Made by a program: the position numbers and the translations under genes
Assembly (NCBI GenBank): GCA_045637505.1
Contig: JAZTZO010000041.1
Span: 1 to 64,000, forward strand
Source: RGIG4079 sp045637505
GTDB taxonomy: Bacteria; Bacteroidota; Bacteroidia; Bacteroidales; Muribaculaceae
Direction: 5' to 3'
DNA length: 64,000 nucleotides
Notes under the pieces: model-generated
Database searches by the model: none
The model's input: the letters and a program-made list of their open reading frames with translations, nothing else
Told to the model about the DNA's origin: nothing
In this document: piece by piece, positions 51,870 through 60,753 of the stretch
How positions within the stretch are numbered: position 1 is the stretch's first letter
Layout of the letters: the number at the start of each line of letters is the position of its first letter

Positions 51870-52457
51870 TTATCTTTTTTCAATTTTGTCGATATAAAAC
51901 TTTATGCTCGAGTCTTGTCCACACACATAGGCACCCAGGGCTTGTCCATTTCTCACAAGACGAGTCAAGTATAATGGTTCGCCATCAATGAAACAACCGC
52001 AACAAAAACGGTCGCCCTTTTGCAATTTACTATTGATTGACTCAACAACTTCAAACATGTCATCGCCCAAAAATCTCACCCTTACACAACGGTCAGGATT
52101 CCACATCAATTTCACGATACACCCTTTAGATAATGATGTTACATATAGCGATGGCGACTTAACATAATCGCTATTTATGTTGTCGTTACTGCTTGATGAT
52201 GCGCAATATGAATCAAAATCATTATATCCCACATATCTCGAAAGTAGATCGAGCGTTGATTTTCGTGGCTGATAGTCTTTGCCTTTATTTAGATACCCAC
52301 AAAATCGTTTAAGGGTAGTGGGTGATACATAGGTGTGAGTTGTGTCAAAAATGCGCATCGCCATGAAATCAAAGTCGCGAGGAGTACACATTTTGCGACT
52401 GGCTACTTTTTCAACAGCCTCTTTTAATGACTTATATTGTTTTGTTAATCCTTCCAT
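51870..52457 (-). CDS. Putative DNA-binding protein in an operon with the kinase
   Basis: No named family is recognised. Residues 1-85 look like a helical XRE-like DNA-binding region common in Bacteroidales (TPRDFDFMAMRIF, VSPTTLKRFCGYLNKG, STLDLLSRYVGYNDFDSYC). Residues 105-195 are a beta-rich domain with LMWNPDRCVRVRFLGDDMFEVVES and GDRFCCGCFIDGEPLYL, perhaps a ligand or stress sensor. It is first in a two-gene unit with the kinase and may be its substrate. Promoter spacing predicts a nearly leaderless mRNA. Confidence 0.6.
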   Translation of the reverse strand: MEGLTKQYKSLKEAVEKVASRKMCTPRDFDFMAMRIFDTTHTYVSPTTLKRFCGYLNKGKDYQPRKSTLDLLSRYVGYNDFDSYCASSSSNDNINSDYVKSPSLYVTSLSKGCIVKLMWNPDRCVRVRFLGDDMFEVVESINSKLQKGDRFCCGCFIDGEPLYLTRLVRNGQALGAYVCGQDSSIKFYIDKIEKR

Positions 52458-52464
52458 TGTGATA

Positions 52465-52495
52465 CAAAGTTACTGCTTCTATATGAAAATTCAAA
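52465..52495 (-). promoter_or_regulatory. Promoter of the regulator-kinase unit
   Basis: On the minus strand TTTG (52495-52492), 19 bases and TAACTTTG (52472-52465) match the consensus exactly. The -7 element ends seven bases before the ATG. Confidence 0.75.
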
Positions 52496-52548
52496 GTCAG
52501 CGCATTAAAAGGACTAAAAAGGACCAACACTAAGAGGTTTATATTCTA

Positions 52549-52556
52549 TAAATTTG
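52549..52556 (+). promoter_or_regulatory. Promoter -7 element for the divergent outer-membrane gene
   Basis: TAAATTTG lies 91 bases before the ATG at 52648, leaving a long A-rich leader. No ideal -33 is seen. Confidence 0.5.
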
Positions 52557-52647
52557 CAAAAGAAATGTAGCGCAGTAAACGCTCAATTTAATTAATACAA
52601 ATTAATTACTAAACAATTAATAAATCAAAATATAAAATACTTAAATT

Positions 52648-54801
52648 ATGAAGAAATTATTATTTACGCTTTTGGCGCTTGTTATGGTAATGCCATTGTG
52701 TGCGCAAGTGTCTGAAATGAAGGCCTTTGGGTTTAAAGGGCAAGTTCTAAATGCTAAAATAACTTCCGAAGGTCGTAGTTATGGTTCTTATTCGTTTGGA
52801 GCAGATGGGTATATGTCTAATAAGATATATCTATGGGATGGTTCAGATGAAAAAGAATATGAATTGATAATTACAGATAGAACTAAGAAAGGATTTTCAG
52901 GGGAAAGTAATTATGGTAAAGTTAATGCAACAGTGACAAATAATCGTATTACAAAATTAGTAATTACAGGAGAAAGGAATAATAATAAATCTACTTATAC
53001 TTGCACATATTCTTATGATGGTAAAGGTAACTTGACAAAAGTAAATGAAGTATATGTGTATTATGTAGAAGAAGGTGTTGAATATGGTAGTAATGTTTAT
53101 GGAGTAGATAATTACTATAATGAAATTGAAGCGGCCGCAAATCAGTATATTAATGATTTGACATCAAACCCATTTAATGCTATTGGAGCAGCTAATCGAG
53201 CATCTAAAAGAATCGGACGTGCAGCCAGTGGTGTGGGTGTGAGTTCATACGCGAGGGTGAAGAAAACAAAAAAAACTGAAAAAGCTGAATATAGATATAG
53301 TAATTATGTATTCGATGAGATTGGGAACTGGGTGTCTAGAACAATTCAAAAGGATAGCAAAATTTTTACTCAATATCAAACTATCAAATATGAACCTAAT
53401 TATTATAGTCAATATTTGTGGTCTCGTTTAGAAAAAGAAGGAAATTTAAATAAAATAGAAGAATTTTATAATGATTCTGAAACAACAGAAGAATATAAGA
53501 ATTTAGCTTCAAAGTATTGGAATGAACGTATATTGGACGAAGTTACTGAAAAGTATGGGAATGATTTAGATAAACTTTGTTTGATAGCAAGCAAGGCTAT
53601 AACAAGTGAAAATGTAAAAGAACAAGCATTAGAGATTGTTCGTGCTGATATATATAATAATGTCGTGCTTAAAGAACAAGATTATGCAAAAGTCCTTCAA
53701 ATGCGCGATTTAAAGCGATATGAAGTTGGTGTATTTGATATTCGTTATCAAAAAATGATTAGTGCATATGGAAATAAATTGAAAACAGATTCAATTATTG
53801 GTCTATCGAATAAAGCAAAGCAAGAGTTTGATGGAAAAGATTACCAAAAGGCTGTTGCGACAAGTAAAATGATTTTGGTTATAGATCCAACGAATGCAAA
53901 AGCTGCAGATATTAGTCAAGAAGCGAGCTATCAGATTGTGAAATTAAAAGAGGCAGACAAATCTGTAAAAGAATTAGATTATGAATTATTTGTGGAAAAT
54001 TATCCTAATTCACCTCATATAACTGAGATGCAAAATAATCGAGCTCTCTATGCAAGTAGCCTATTTAATAAAAGTACATCAAATGAAGAAATAAACCGCG
54101 TGGATGGATTGCCAGTTGATGCCAAAACAAGTAAAACTGTTGAGAAACGTTGCAAAAAATGGGAATTTAGAATAAATCGTGGACGATTCTTCCATGTGGG
54201 TATAGGTGGTGATTTTGCATTAGGTGGAGTAAATACTGTCGCCTCAGGAGAGTTGCTTATGCGATTTGGATATACTGCTAATGTGGTAAATTTCGTTACA
54301 GGTTTGAAATATAATTATTTGTCAGGAAATAGGGCGCTCTTTAGTAAAGATGAAGATGTTTCGGGTTTTGAAAAACAATATTTTAGTGTCCCTGTTATGT
54401 TGCGATTCCATACTAGCCGTGACTATAATGCTTGCTCATATATTGGTGTAGGAACCGACATTAATATAAGTTCGCTTTCGTCGAAACTTACTGGATGTGA
54501 GACTGACAAATATGGATATATTACAAAGGTGGAGATTCAAGATGATGAATTTGCTAATAAAAAATTATCTTTCACACCAACTGTTGCTTTTGGTGTTAGA
54601 TTATTCTGTTTGGAATTAGAGTTGTTCGCAAATTATGATTTAGAGAATCCGTTTGATGTAAACTATATTAAAGATTATAAGTTGGAAAATGGGAAAAGTA
54701 TCACTTCTATCTGTAACTTTAATGATTACAAGAAACAAATAGAAAACGATGGTTTTGGCGCAAAATTCCGAGGTGGTCTTGCAGTTAGAATTTGGTTTTA
54801 A
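52648..54801 (+). CDS. Outer-membrane protein of unknown function, YD-like start and barrel end
   Basis: The protein is not recognised. Its 717 residues start with a signal peptide (ends LCAQ, residue 20). Residues 25-245 contain three motifs like YSYDGKGNLTKV and YVFDEIGNWVSRT, reminiscent of YD repeats. Residues 265-500 are helical, including a TPR-like stretch (AKQEFDGKDYQKAVATSKMIL). From about 515 beta strands rich in Gly and aromatic residues (HVGIGGDFALGG, FSVPVMLRFHT, YIGVGTDINISS) end in Trp-Phe, as in an outer-membrane barrel. It is transcribed away from the regulator-kinase unit and is AT-rich. Confidence 0.65.
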   Translation: MKKLLFTLLALVMVMPLCAQVSEMKAFGFKGQVLNAKITSEGRSYGSYSFGADGYMSNKIYLWDGSDEKEYELIITDRTKKGFSGESNYGKVNATVTNNRITKLVITGERNNNKSTYTCTYSYDGKGNLTKVNEVYVYYVEEGVEYGSNVYGVDNYYNEIEAAANQYINDLTSNPFNAIGAANRASKRIGRAASGVGVSSYARVKKTKKTEKAEYRYSNYVFDEIGNWVSRTIQKDSKIFTQYQTIKYEPNYYSQYLWSRLEKEGNLNKIEEFYNDSETTEEYKNLASKYWNERILDEVTEKYGNDLDKLCLIASKAITSENVKEQALEIVRADIYNNVVLKEQDYAKVLQMRDLKRYEVGVFDIRYQKMISAYGNKLKTDSIIGLSNKAKQEFDGKDYQKAVATSKMILVIDPTNAKAADISQEASYQIVKLKEADKSVKELDYELFVENYPNSPHITEMQNNRALYASSLFNKSTSNEEINRVDGLPVDAKTSKTVEKRCKKWEFRINRGRFFHVGIGGDFALGGVNTVASGELLMRFGYTANVVNFVTGLKYNYLSGNRALFSKDEDVSGFEKQYFSVPVMLRFHTSRDYNACSYIGVGTDINISSLSSKLTGCETDKYGYITKVEIQDDEFANKKLSFTPTVAFGVRLFCLELELFANYDLENPFDVNYIKDYKLENGKSITSICNFNDYKKQIENDGFGAKFRGGLAVRIWF

Positions 54802-54844
54802 TAAGAAAAGTAAGAGCGAAACAAAAGAATAATTTAAAGAGAAG

Positions 54845-54890
54845 GCAATCAACCCTTTGGTCGAAACTAAAGGGTTGATTGCTTTTTTTT
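54845..54890 (+). terminator. Strong terminator of the outer-membrane gene
   Basis: GCAATCAACCCTTT (54845-54858) pairs exactly with AAAGGGTTGATTGC (54869-54882), followed by eight T residues. Confidence 0.93.
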
Positions 54891-55134
54891 TAGGTATTGT
54901 TGGTAGTTGTTTTGAAATAATAAAGATAATTCGTAATAATTGACCAGTATATAACAAGGGCGAAGGATTGAAGTTGATAAATGAAATTTTGTTTCATTTT
55001 GTCTTTATGTTCTTGTTGATTGATGGTGTTGGAGGTGTTTAATTGACGGCTTATGATGAAGATTTCGTTATGTTATTGAATGTTATATAATTGTAAATGA
55101 GGTTGTGATATTTTTATAACCCGTGGGAATGTCG
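54891..55134. other. Intergenic stretch without a gene
   Basis: This AT-rich interval holds only a small hairpin (AAATGAAA/TTTCATTT, 54979-54999). I see no open frame with coding character and no recognisable RNA gene. Confidence 0.5.
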
Positions 55135-55142
55135 TAATTTTG
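55135..55142 (+). promoter_or_regulatory. Promoter -7 element for the NlpC/P60 gene
   Basis: TAATTTTG lies 24 bases before the ATG. No -33 at the ideal distance is seen. Confidence 0.5.
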
Positions 55143-55166
55143 TGCTGAAAACAAGATACAGTAGTT

Positions 55167-55805
55167 ATGAATTTCTATAAAATAATCTCAATATTAATAT
55201 TTATCACATTGCCTATTGTAATCGTTGCCCGTCCGCAAGAGGAGGAAGATGATCCCGAAATTGATGTGCCATTGACCGAGGTGGAATCAGATGAGCCTTA
55301 TATATATGAGGGAGGTCTTGTGATAGAAGTAGGCGACACAATTGTGAGCCAACATGAATATGAGGAATTTGTTTCGCCCGAAGATGTTATAAATTTTGCT
55401 TACTCATTCTTGGGTACACCTTATGTGTGGGGAACAAAGGGCCCACACACATTTGACTGCTCGGGTTTTACCAGCTATGTGTATCGTTATTTTGGTTTTC
55501 CTATCACCTCGGCATCGCGATGGCAAGTTAATGAAGGGGTGGCGGTGAAAGAAGGTGATATACGCCCCGGTGATTTGATGTTTTTTGGTGGACGCTCAAC
55601 ACCACGCTCGGTGGGTCATGTGGGAATGTGTATTGAGGTAGATAAAGTGACAAAGAAAATAAAATTTATTCACGCCTCAACCAAGCGAGGAGTAGTTATA
55701 AATACATATCCCGACGATAGTTATTATTATAAACGATTCATATGTGCGCGTCGCATAATAACCGATAAGTCGTTGATGGAAAGCGTTGACCAAGTGCCCA
55801 ATTGA
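55167..55805 (+). CDS. Secreted NlpC/P60 (C40) cell-wall peptidase
   Basis: The enzyme cuts peptide stems of peptidoglycan. The 212-residue protein has a signal peptide (ends VARP region, residue 22), an acidic spacer (25-60) and a C40 domain with Cys98 (DCSGF), His151 (GHVGM) and His169 (HAST). The motif YVWGTKGP before the Cys is typical. No SH3 domain is present. It is monocistronic, upstream of dnaB. Confidence 0.92.
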   Translation: MNFYKIISILIFITLPIVIVARPQEEEDDPEIDVPLTEVESDEPYIYEGGLVIEVGDTIVSQHEYEEFVSPEDVINFAYSFLGTPYVWGTKGPHTFDCSGFTSYVYRYFGFPITSASRWQVNEGVAVKEGDIRPGDLMFFGGRSTPRSVGHVGMCIEVDKVTKKIKFIHASTKRGVVINTYPDDSYYYKRFICARRIITDKSLMESVDQVPN

Positions 55806-55876
55806 TAAAAAGCATATTGTAAATAACTCGTTAATAATTTGTCCATACTCAATTGTTGGGTATGGATTTTTTAATG

Positions 55877-55884
55877 TAACTTTG
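55877..55884 (+). promoter_or_regulatory. Promoter -7 element for dnaB
   Basis: TAACTTTG lies 23 bases before the dnaB ATG. A weak ATTG at 55852 is 21 bases upstream. Confidence 0.5.
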
Positions 55885-55907
55885 TCAGCGTAAAAACAAA
55901 TAATATT

Positions 55908-57467
55908 ATGGCCGAAACAGATAACAAATTTTCTAATCGTAGAAGTAAACCTCAACATCAATCTATGTATGATGCCGGTGGACGCATGCAACCTCGTGAT
56001 AAAGACTTGGAGGAAGCAGTGCTCGGGGCATTAATGCTTGAAAAAGACGCATATACCAAAGTATGTGATATCCTTAAGCCCGATAGCTTTTATGAACCAG
56101 CCAATCAGTTGATTTATGAGGCAATTCAGCACTTGGGCGCAGCGCAACAACCTATTGATATGCTTACAGTGACCGAGCAGTTGCGTCAAAATGATGCGCT
56201 TGAAAAGGTGGGTGGTGCAGTATTTATCTCGGAGTTGACCTCGCGAGTGGCTTCGGGTGCTCATGTGGAGTATCATGCTCGCATTGTAGCACAAAAATAT
56301 CTTGCACGCGAACTCATTTCGTTTGCATCACAAATTGAGTCAAAGGCATTTGACGAAAGTAATGATGTTGATGATTTGTTGCAAGAGGCTGAAGGAAAGC
56401 TATTTGAAATTTCGCAACGAAATGTAAAAAAAGATGTTACTCAAATCGACCCTGTCATAGGTCAAGCGATAGAACAAATTCAAGCCGCGGCTAACCGTAA
56501 GTCGGGGTTGAGTGGATTGGAGTCGGGTTATCACGACTTGGATAAACTCACTTCGGGTTGGCAAAAGTCTGACCTCATTATTATTGCTGCTCGTCCGGCG
56601 ATGGGTAAGACTGCCTTTGTGTTGTCGATGGCCAAAAATATGGCTGTAAATTATAATACCCCCGTAGCTATATTCTCGCTCGAAATGTCAAACTTGCAGT
56701 TGGTAAACCGTTTGATAAGTAATGCGTGTGAAATAGAAAGTGAAAAGATAAAGAGTGGCCGATTGACCGAGGTGGAGTGGGATCAACTCCTATCGAGAGT
56801 AAAACACTTGTATGCGGCTCCGTTGTATATCGATGATACTCCATCATTGTCGGTATTTGAGTTGAGAACAAAAGCTCGCCGATTGGTGCGTGAACATAAA
56901 GTTCAATTCATTATTATAGACTACTTGCAATTGATGAATGCCTCGGGTATGAAGTATGGTAGCCGTGAACAAGAGGTGAGTTTGATTTCGCGTTCATTGA
57001 AACAGTTGGCAAAAGAATTGGAAATTCCCATTGTGGCACTTTCACAGTTGAACCGTAGTGTTGAATCGCGTACCGATGGAAAACGACCTCAACTATCGGA
57101 CCTTCGTGAAAGTGGTGCGATTGAGCAAGATGCCGATATGGTGTGCTTTATCCACCGACCCGAATATTATACTCGTTCTGATCAAGATGCCGAGGGTAAT
57201 GATATTAGAGGATTGGCTGAATTTATTGTGGCAAAACACCGTAGTGGTTCGGTCGATGATGTGAAAATGCGTTTCCAAGGTCGTTATGCTCGATTTGAGA
57301 ATTGGGACGACAATACGAGTGCAAAATTTGCAACAGTAGGCTCTCGATTGAATAGTGGTGGTCAAACGGTTGAGGCTCAACCTCAGTCGGCTCCTCAAGG
57401 AAATCCATTTGCTGGTGGAAATGCTGATTTCTTGTCGGAGAGCGGAGATGATGTATCGCCATTTTAA
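55908..57467 (+). CDS. dnaB: Replicative DNA helicase
   Basis: DnaB unwinds DNA at the fork and binds DnaG. The N-terminal domain (EEAVLGALMLEKDAY) is followed by the RecA-like domain with Walker A AARPAMGKTAF (near residue 228), ETSNL-like EMSNLQLVNRL, and DLRESGAIEQDADMV. The length is 519. A C-terminal tail (about 470-519) is low-complexity. No intein is present. Confidence 0.97.
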   Translation: MAETDNKFSNRRSKPQHQSMYDAGGRMQPRDKDLEEAVLGALMLEKDAYTKVCDILKPDSFYEPANQLIYEAIQHLGAAQQPIDMLTVTEQLRQNDALEKVGGAVFISELTSRVASGAHVEYHARIVAQKYLARELISFASQIESKAFDESNDVDDLLQEAEGKLFEISQRNVKKDVTQIDPVIGQAIEQIQAAANRKSGLSGLESGYHDLDKLTSGWQKSDLIIIAARPAMGKTAFVLSMAKNMAVNYNTPVAIFSLEMSNLQLVNRLISNACEIESEKIKSGRLTEVEWDQLLSRVKHLYAAPLYIDDTPSLSVFELRTKARRLVREHKVQFIIIDYLQLMNASGMKYGSREQEVSLISRSLKQLAKELEIPIVALSQLNRSVESRTDGKRPQLSDLRESGAIEQDADMVCFIHRPEYYTRSDQDAEGNDIRGLAEFIVAKHRSGSVDDVKMRFQGRYARFENWDDNTSAKFATVGSRLNSGGQTVEAQPQSAPQGNPFAGGNADFLSESGDDVSPF

Positions 57468-57487
57468 CTATAGTTAGCGATAATAAA

Positions 57488-57515
57488 AAGTAGAGAATCG
57501 CAATAAATTCTACTT
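57488..57515 (+). terminator. Possible terminator of dnaB
   Basis: AAGTAGAG-AA pairs with TTCTACTT with a bulge, followed by GTTTT. The stem is weak. Confidence 0.4.
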
Positions 57516-57588
57516 GTTTTAAAAACTTTTGGTTGGGGTGAAGTGTTAAGAGATAAAATTAACCCTCATAACCTAACCAAATTTTTTT

Positions 57589-58647
57589 ATGAAAAAATAT
57601 GTATTAATAATTGCGTTTGTTTTATTGGGAGCAACAGCATTTGCTCAAAAGGTCGATAAAAACGAATTGAGCCAATTGAAAAGATTTTTAACACAGACCG
57701 ATGTTAACGGAAAATCTAATGCTCAAGAATTGAAAATAACCGATTTGAATTCTCCCAACATGTGGCATGGGGTGGTGGTTTCTAACGGTCATGTAATGTC
57801 AATCGATTGGAGTGGAAAGAAATTAATAGGCTCCTTGTCGTTAAATGGATTTAAGAATATAGTGTCGGTAAATGTGTCGCGTAATCATCTCACAATGTTA
57901 TCGCTCGATGGATGCTCTTCGCTCGTTAGTTTAAATGCATCACACAACAAACTCACACAAATCAATTTGGACGGATGCGTATCATTGAAGCATGTTGCGA
58001 TAAATAATAATCGGCTAAATGATTTTGTAATAGCCGAAGTGCCCGCGTTGCAGTATCTTAATTGTTCACGAAACTTTTTTGTTGATTTAGATGCAAGGAA
58101 TGCAACATCGTTGAAAACATTGTATTGCCAAAATTGTCGATTGGAAAATCTATATGTGTCGGAATGCCCCAATTTGTCAACTCTTATGTGTGGATATAAC
58201 GAACTGACTTCGTTGAATCTATTAGGAACCGACAACTTGCAGTATCTTAATGTTGATGATAATAAATTCAACACAATGATAGTTCAAGGATTACCATCGT
58301 TATATGCATTCTCATGTATAAATAACCGATTGACTTCATTGTCGATGGTTGATTGTGGGTCGTTGTTGGATTTATATTGCTCAAATAATGCATTGGAATC
58401 ATTGTCGGTTACCGGGTGTCCTAAATTGTCGATAGTTGATTGTTCCTATAATAACCTGGAGGAATTGAACTTGTCAAATCAATATCTATTAGAACGATTA
58501 ATATGTAATAACAATAATTTGATGACGCTCGATGTGTCGTTTGACCAACAGTTATCCTATATAAATTGCCGATTTAATATGATTACCGATTTGCGCACGC
58601 AGGCGTGTCCTAATTTGCGCATGGTGGCATCAGAAGGTAATTATTAA
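57589..58647 (+). CDS. Secreted leucine-rich repeat protein
   Basis: The 352-residue protein has a signal peptide (ends AFAQ, residue 20) and about ten repeats of 20-21 residues with a pattern like L..L.C..N.L..L.....P.L (for example LYCSNNALESLSVTGCPKL). This is the Bacteroidetes internalin-like repeat type. No sorting domain, lipobox or barrel is visible. It probably binds a protein or glycan in the periplasm or outside. It is flanked by dnaB and lepA without evident link. Confidence 0.8.
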   Translation: MKKYVLIIAFVLLGATAFAQKVDKNELSQLKRFLTQTDVNGKSNAQELKITDLNSPNMWHGVVVSNGHVMSIDWSGKKLIGSLSLNGFKNIVSVNVSRNHLTMLSLDGCSSLVSLNASHNKLTQINLDGCVSLKHVAINNNRLNDFVIAEVPALQYLNCSRNFFVDLDARNATSLKTLYCQNCRLENLYVSECPNLSTLMCGYNELTSLNLLGTDNLQYLNVDDNKFNTMIVQGLPSLYAFSCINNRLTSLSMVDCGSLLDLYCSNNALESLSVTGCPKLSIVDCSYNNLEELNLSNQYLLERLICNNNNLMTLDVSFDQQLSYINCRFNMITDLRTQACPNLRMVASEGNY

Positions 58648-58700
58648 TAATAACTAAAACATCAATATAAAAGTCTTGTGTATAGGAATGTGATTGATGT

Positions 58701-58724
58701 AGGCGTGGCGTGTAGGCCACGCCT
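58701..58724 (+). terminator. Terminator of the leucine-rich repeat gene
   Basis: AGGCGTGGC (58701-58709) pairs exactly with GCCACGCCT (58716-58724), followed by a short T-rich run. Confidence 0.65.
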
Positions 58725-58759
58725 TTATGTTGTGTTGCTTATAGAATTGCAATATGTTT

Positions 58760-58790
58760 TTTGAAATGCGACTGAAATTTCGTAATTTTG
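58760..58790 (+). promoter_or_regulatory. Promoter of lepA
   Basis: TTTG (58760-58763), 19 bases and TAATTTTG (58783-58790) match the consensus exactly. Transcription should start near 58795, which rules out a start codon at 58795 with a usable leader and supports 58843. Confidence 0.75.
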
Positions 58791-58842
58791 TAGCTTGAAA
58801 AGAAAGTGCTTGCACGGTTGCACTATAAGAAAATATAATTTG

Positions 58843-60630
58843 ATGAAGAATATAAGAAATTTTTGTATTATCGCACATATCGATCATGGTAAATCAACAT
58901 TGGCCGATCGATTGCTTGAATATACCAATACGGTTGACCAAAAAGATTTACAAGCACAGGTTCTTGATGATATGGACTTGGAGCGTGAGCGTGGTATCAC
59001 AATCAAGAGCCATGCCATACAGATGCAATATGCATTAAATGGTGAACAATATACGCTAAATCTTATTGATACTCCAGGGCACGTTGACTTTTCATATGAA
59101 GTGTCGCGTTCAATCGCTGCGTGTGAAGGTGCGTTATTGATTGTTGACGCATCGCAAGGTATTCAAGCTCAAACTATCTCTAACCTTTATATGGCTATTG
59201 ATAACGACTTGGAAATAATACCTGTAATCAATAAGGTTGACCTTGATAGTGCAAAGCCCGAAGAGGTTGAGGATCAAATTATAGATTTGCTTGGGTGCAA
59301 GCGTGAGGAAATTATTCGCGCAAGTGGGAAAACTGGTATTGGTATTCCCGACATATTGCAAGCAATCATCGAGAGAGTGCCAGCACCCGAGGGTGACCCC
59401 GATGCTCCATTGCAAGCATTGATTTTTGACTCGGTGTTTAATCCATTCCGTGGTATCATAGCATATTTCAAAATCATTAATGGTCGCATTCGTAAAAATG
59501 ATTTTGTGAAATTTGTTGCAACCGGAAAAGAATATCATGCCGATGAAATAGGGGTGTTGAAGTTGGATATGATGCCTCAAACCGAATTGTCGGCAGGAAA
59601 TGTAGGCTATATCATTTCGGGGATAAAAACATCTAAAGAGGTGAAAGTGGGTGACACAATTACTCATGTGCAAAATCCTTGTGACGCAGCTATTGATGGT
59701 TTTGAGGAGGTGAAACCGATGGTCTTTGCCGGTGTGTATCCAATCGAAACCGAAGATTATGAAAACCTACGAGCTTCACTCGAAAAGTTGCAACTCAATG
59801 ATGCGTCATTGACTTTCCAACCCGAATCATCGATGGCTCTTGGCTTTGGATTCCGTTGTGGTTTCTTGGGCTTATTGCATATGGAAATTGTGCAAGAGCG
59901 TCTTGGTAGAGAGTTTGATATGGATGTTATCACAACTGTTCCTAACGTATCATATAAAGTATATGATAAGAAAGGAGCAATGACCGAGGTTCATAACCCA
60001 TCGGGATTGCCCGATATTACACTTATTGATCATATTGAAGAACCATATATTCGTGCTTCGGTTATTACTGCTGCCGATTATATTGGTCCTATTATGACCT
60101 TGTGCTTGGGTAAACGAGGCGAACTTGTGAAGCAAGAATATATATCGGGAAATCGCATGGAGATAATCTTTGATATGCCTTTGGGTGAAATTGTAATTGA
60201 CTTCTACGATAAACTCAAATCAATATCAAAAGGTTACGCATCGTTTGATTATCATATTCACAACTTTAGAGAGTCTAAATTGATAAAATTGGATATTCTT
60301 CTTAATGGTGAAAGTGTTGACGCATTAAGTACATTGACTCATGTTGATAATGCTGTGACATTTGGCCGTCGCATGTGTGAAAAACTGAAAGAGCTTATTC
60401 CACGCCAACAATTTGATATCGCTATCCAAGCTGCAATCGGTGCCAAGATTATTGCTCGCGAAACAATTAAAGCAGTTAGAAAAGATGTGACTGCTAAATG
60501 TTATGGTGGCGATATATCGCGTAAACGCAAACTTCTTGAAAAGCAAAAGAAAGGAAAGAAACGCATGAAACAAATTGGTTCGGTAGAGGTGCCACAAAAA
60601 GCATTCTTGGCGGTTCTAAAACTTGACTAA
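58843..60630 (+). CDS. lepA: Elongation factor 4 (LepA)
   Basis: LepA is a translational GTPase thought to act on stalled or assembling ribosomes. Starting at MKNIRNFC gives 595 residues, the usual length. GTPase motifs are HIDHGKSTLADR (G1), DTPGHVDF (G3) and NKVDL (G4). The C-terminus has the LepA-specific ARETIKAVRKDVTAKCYGGDISRKRKLLEKQKKGKKRM. The frame is open upstream to 58795, but those residues do not match the family and overlap the predicted transcription start. Confidence 0.97.
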   Translation: MKNIRNFCIIAHIDHGKSTLADRLLEYTNTVDQKDLQAQVLDDMDLERERGITIKSHAIQMQYALNGEQYTLNLIDTPGHVDFSYEVSRSIAACEGALLIVDASQGIQAQTISNLYMAIDNDLEIIPVINKVDLDSAKPEEVEDQIIDLLGCKREEIIRASGKTGIGIPDILQAIIERVPAPEGDPDAPLQALIFDSVFNPFRGIIAYFKIINGRIRKNDFVKFVATGKEYHADEIGVLKLDMMPQTELSAGNVGYIISGIKTSKEVKVGDTITHVQNPCDAAIDGFEEVKPMVFAGVYPIETEDYENLRASLEKLQLNDASLTFQPESSMALGFGFRCGFLGLLHMEIVQERLGREFDMDVITTVPNVSYKVYDKKGAMTEVHNPSGLPDITLIDHIEEPYIRASVITAADYIGPIMTLCLGKRGELVKQEYISGNRMEIIFDMPLGEIVIDFYDKLKSISKGYASFDYHIHNFRESKLIKLDILLNGESVDALSTLTHVDNAVTFGRRMCEKLKELIPRQQFDIAIQAAIGAKIIARETIKAVRKDVTAKCYGGDISRKRKLLEKQKKGKKRMKQIGSVEVPQKAFLAVLKLD

Positions 60631-60665
60631 TAGTGTAGCTTATAAAAGATTTTCTTAAATATATT

Positions 60666-60721
60666 AAATGAGTATCTAAAAAGTCGGCTTATTCAAATGC
60701 AACGATGAACGATACTCATTT
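60666..60721 (+). terminator. Terminator of lepA
   Basis: AAATGAGTATC (60666-60676) pairs with GATACTCATTT (60711-60721), followed by a T run. The loop is long (34 bases). Confidence 0.6.
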
Positions 60722-60753
60722 TTTAATGTTGTTGAGGTATATATAATATTGTT

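Noticed and set aside
58795..58842. A 16-residue N-terminal extension of LepA.
   Set aside because: The predicted transcription start falls at about 58795 and the extra residues do not match the family, so the start at 58843 is preferred.
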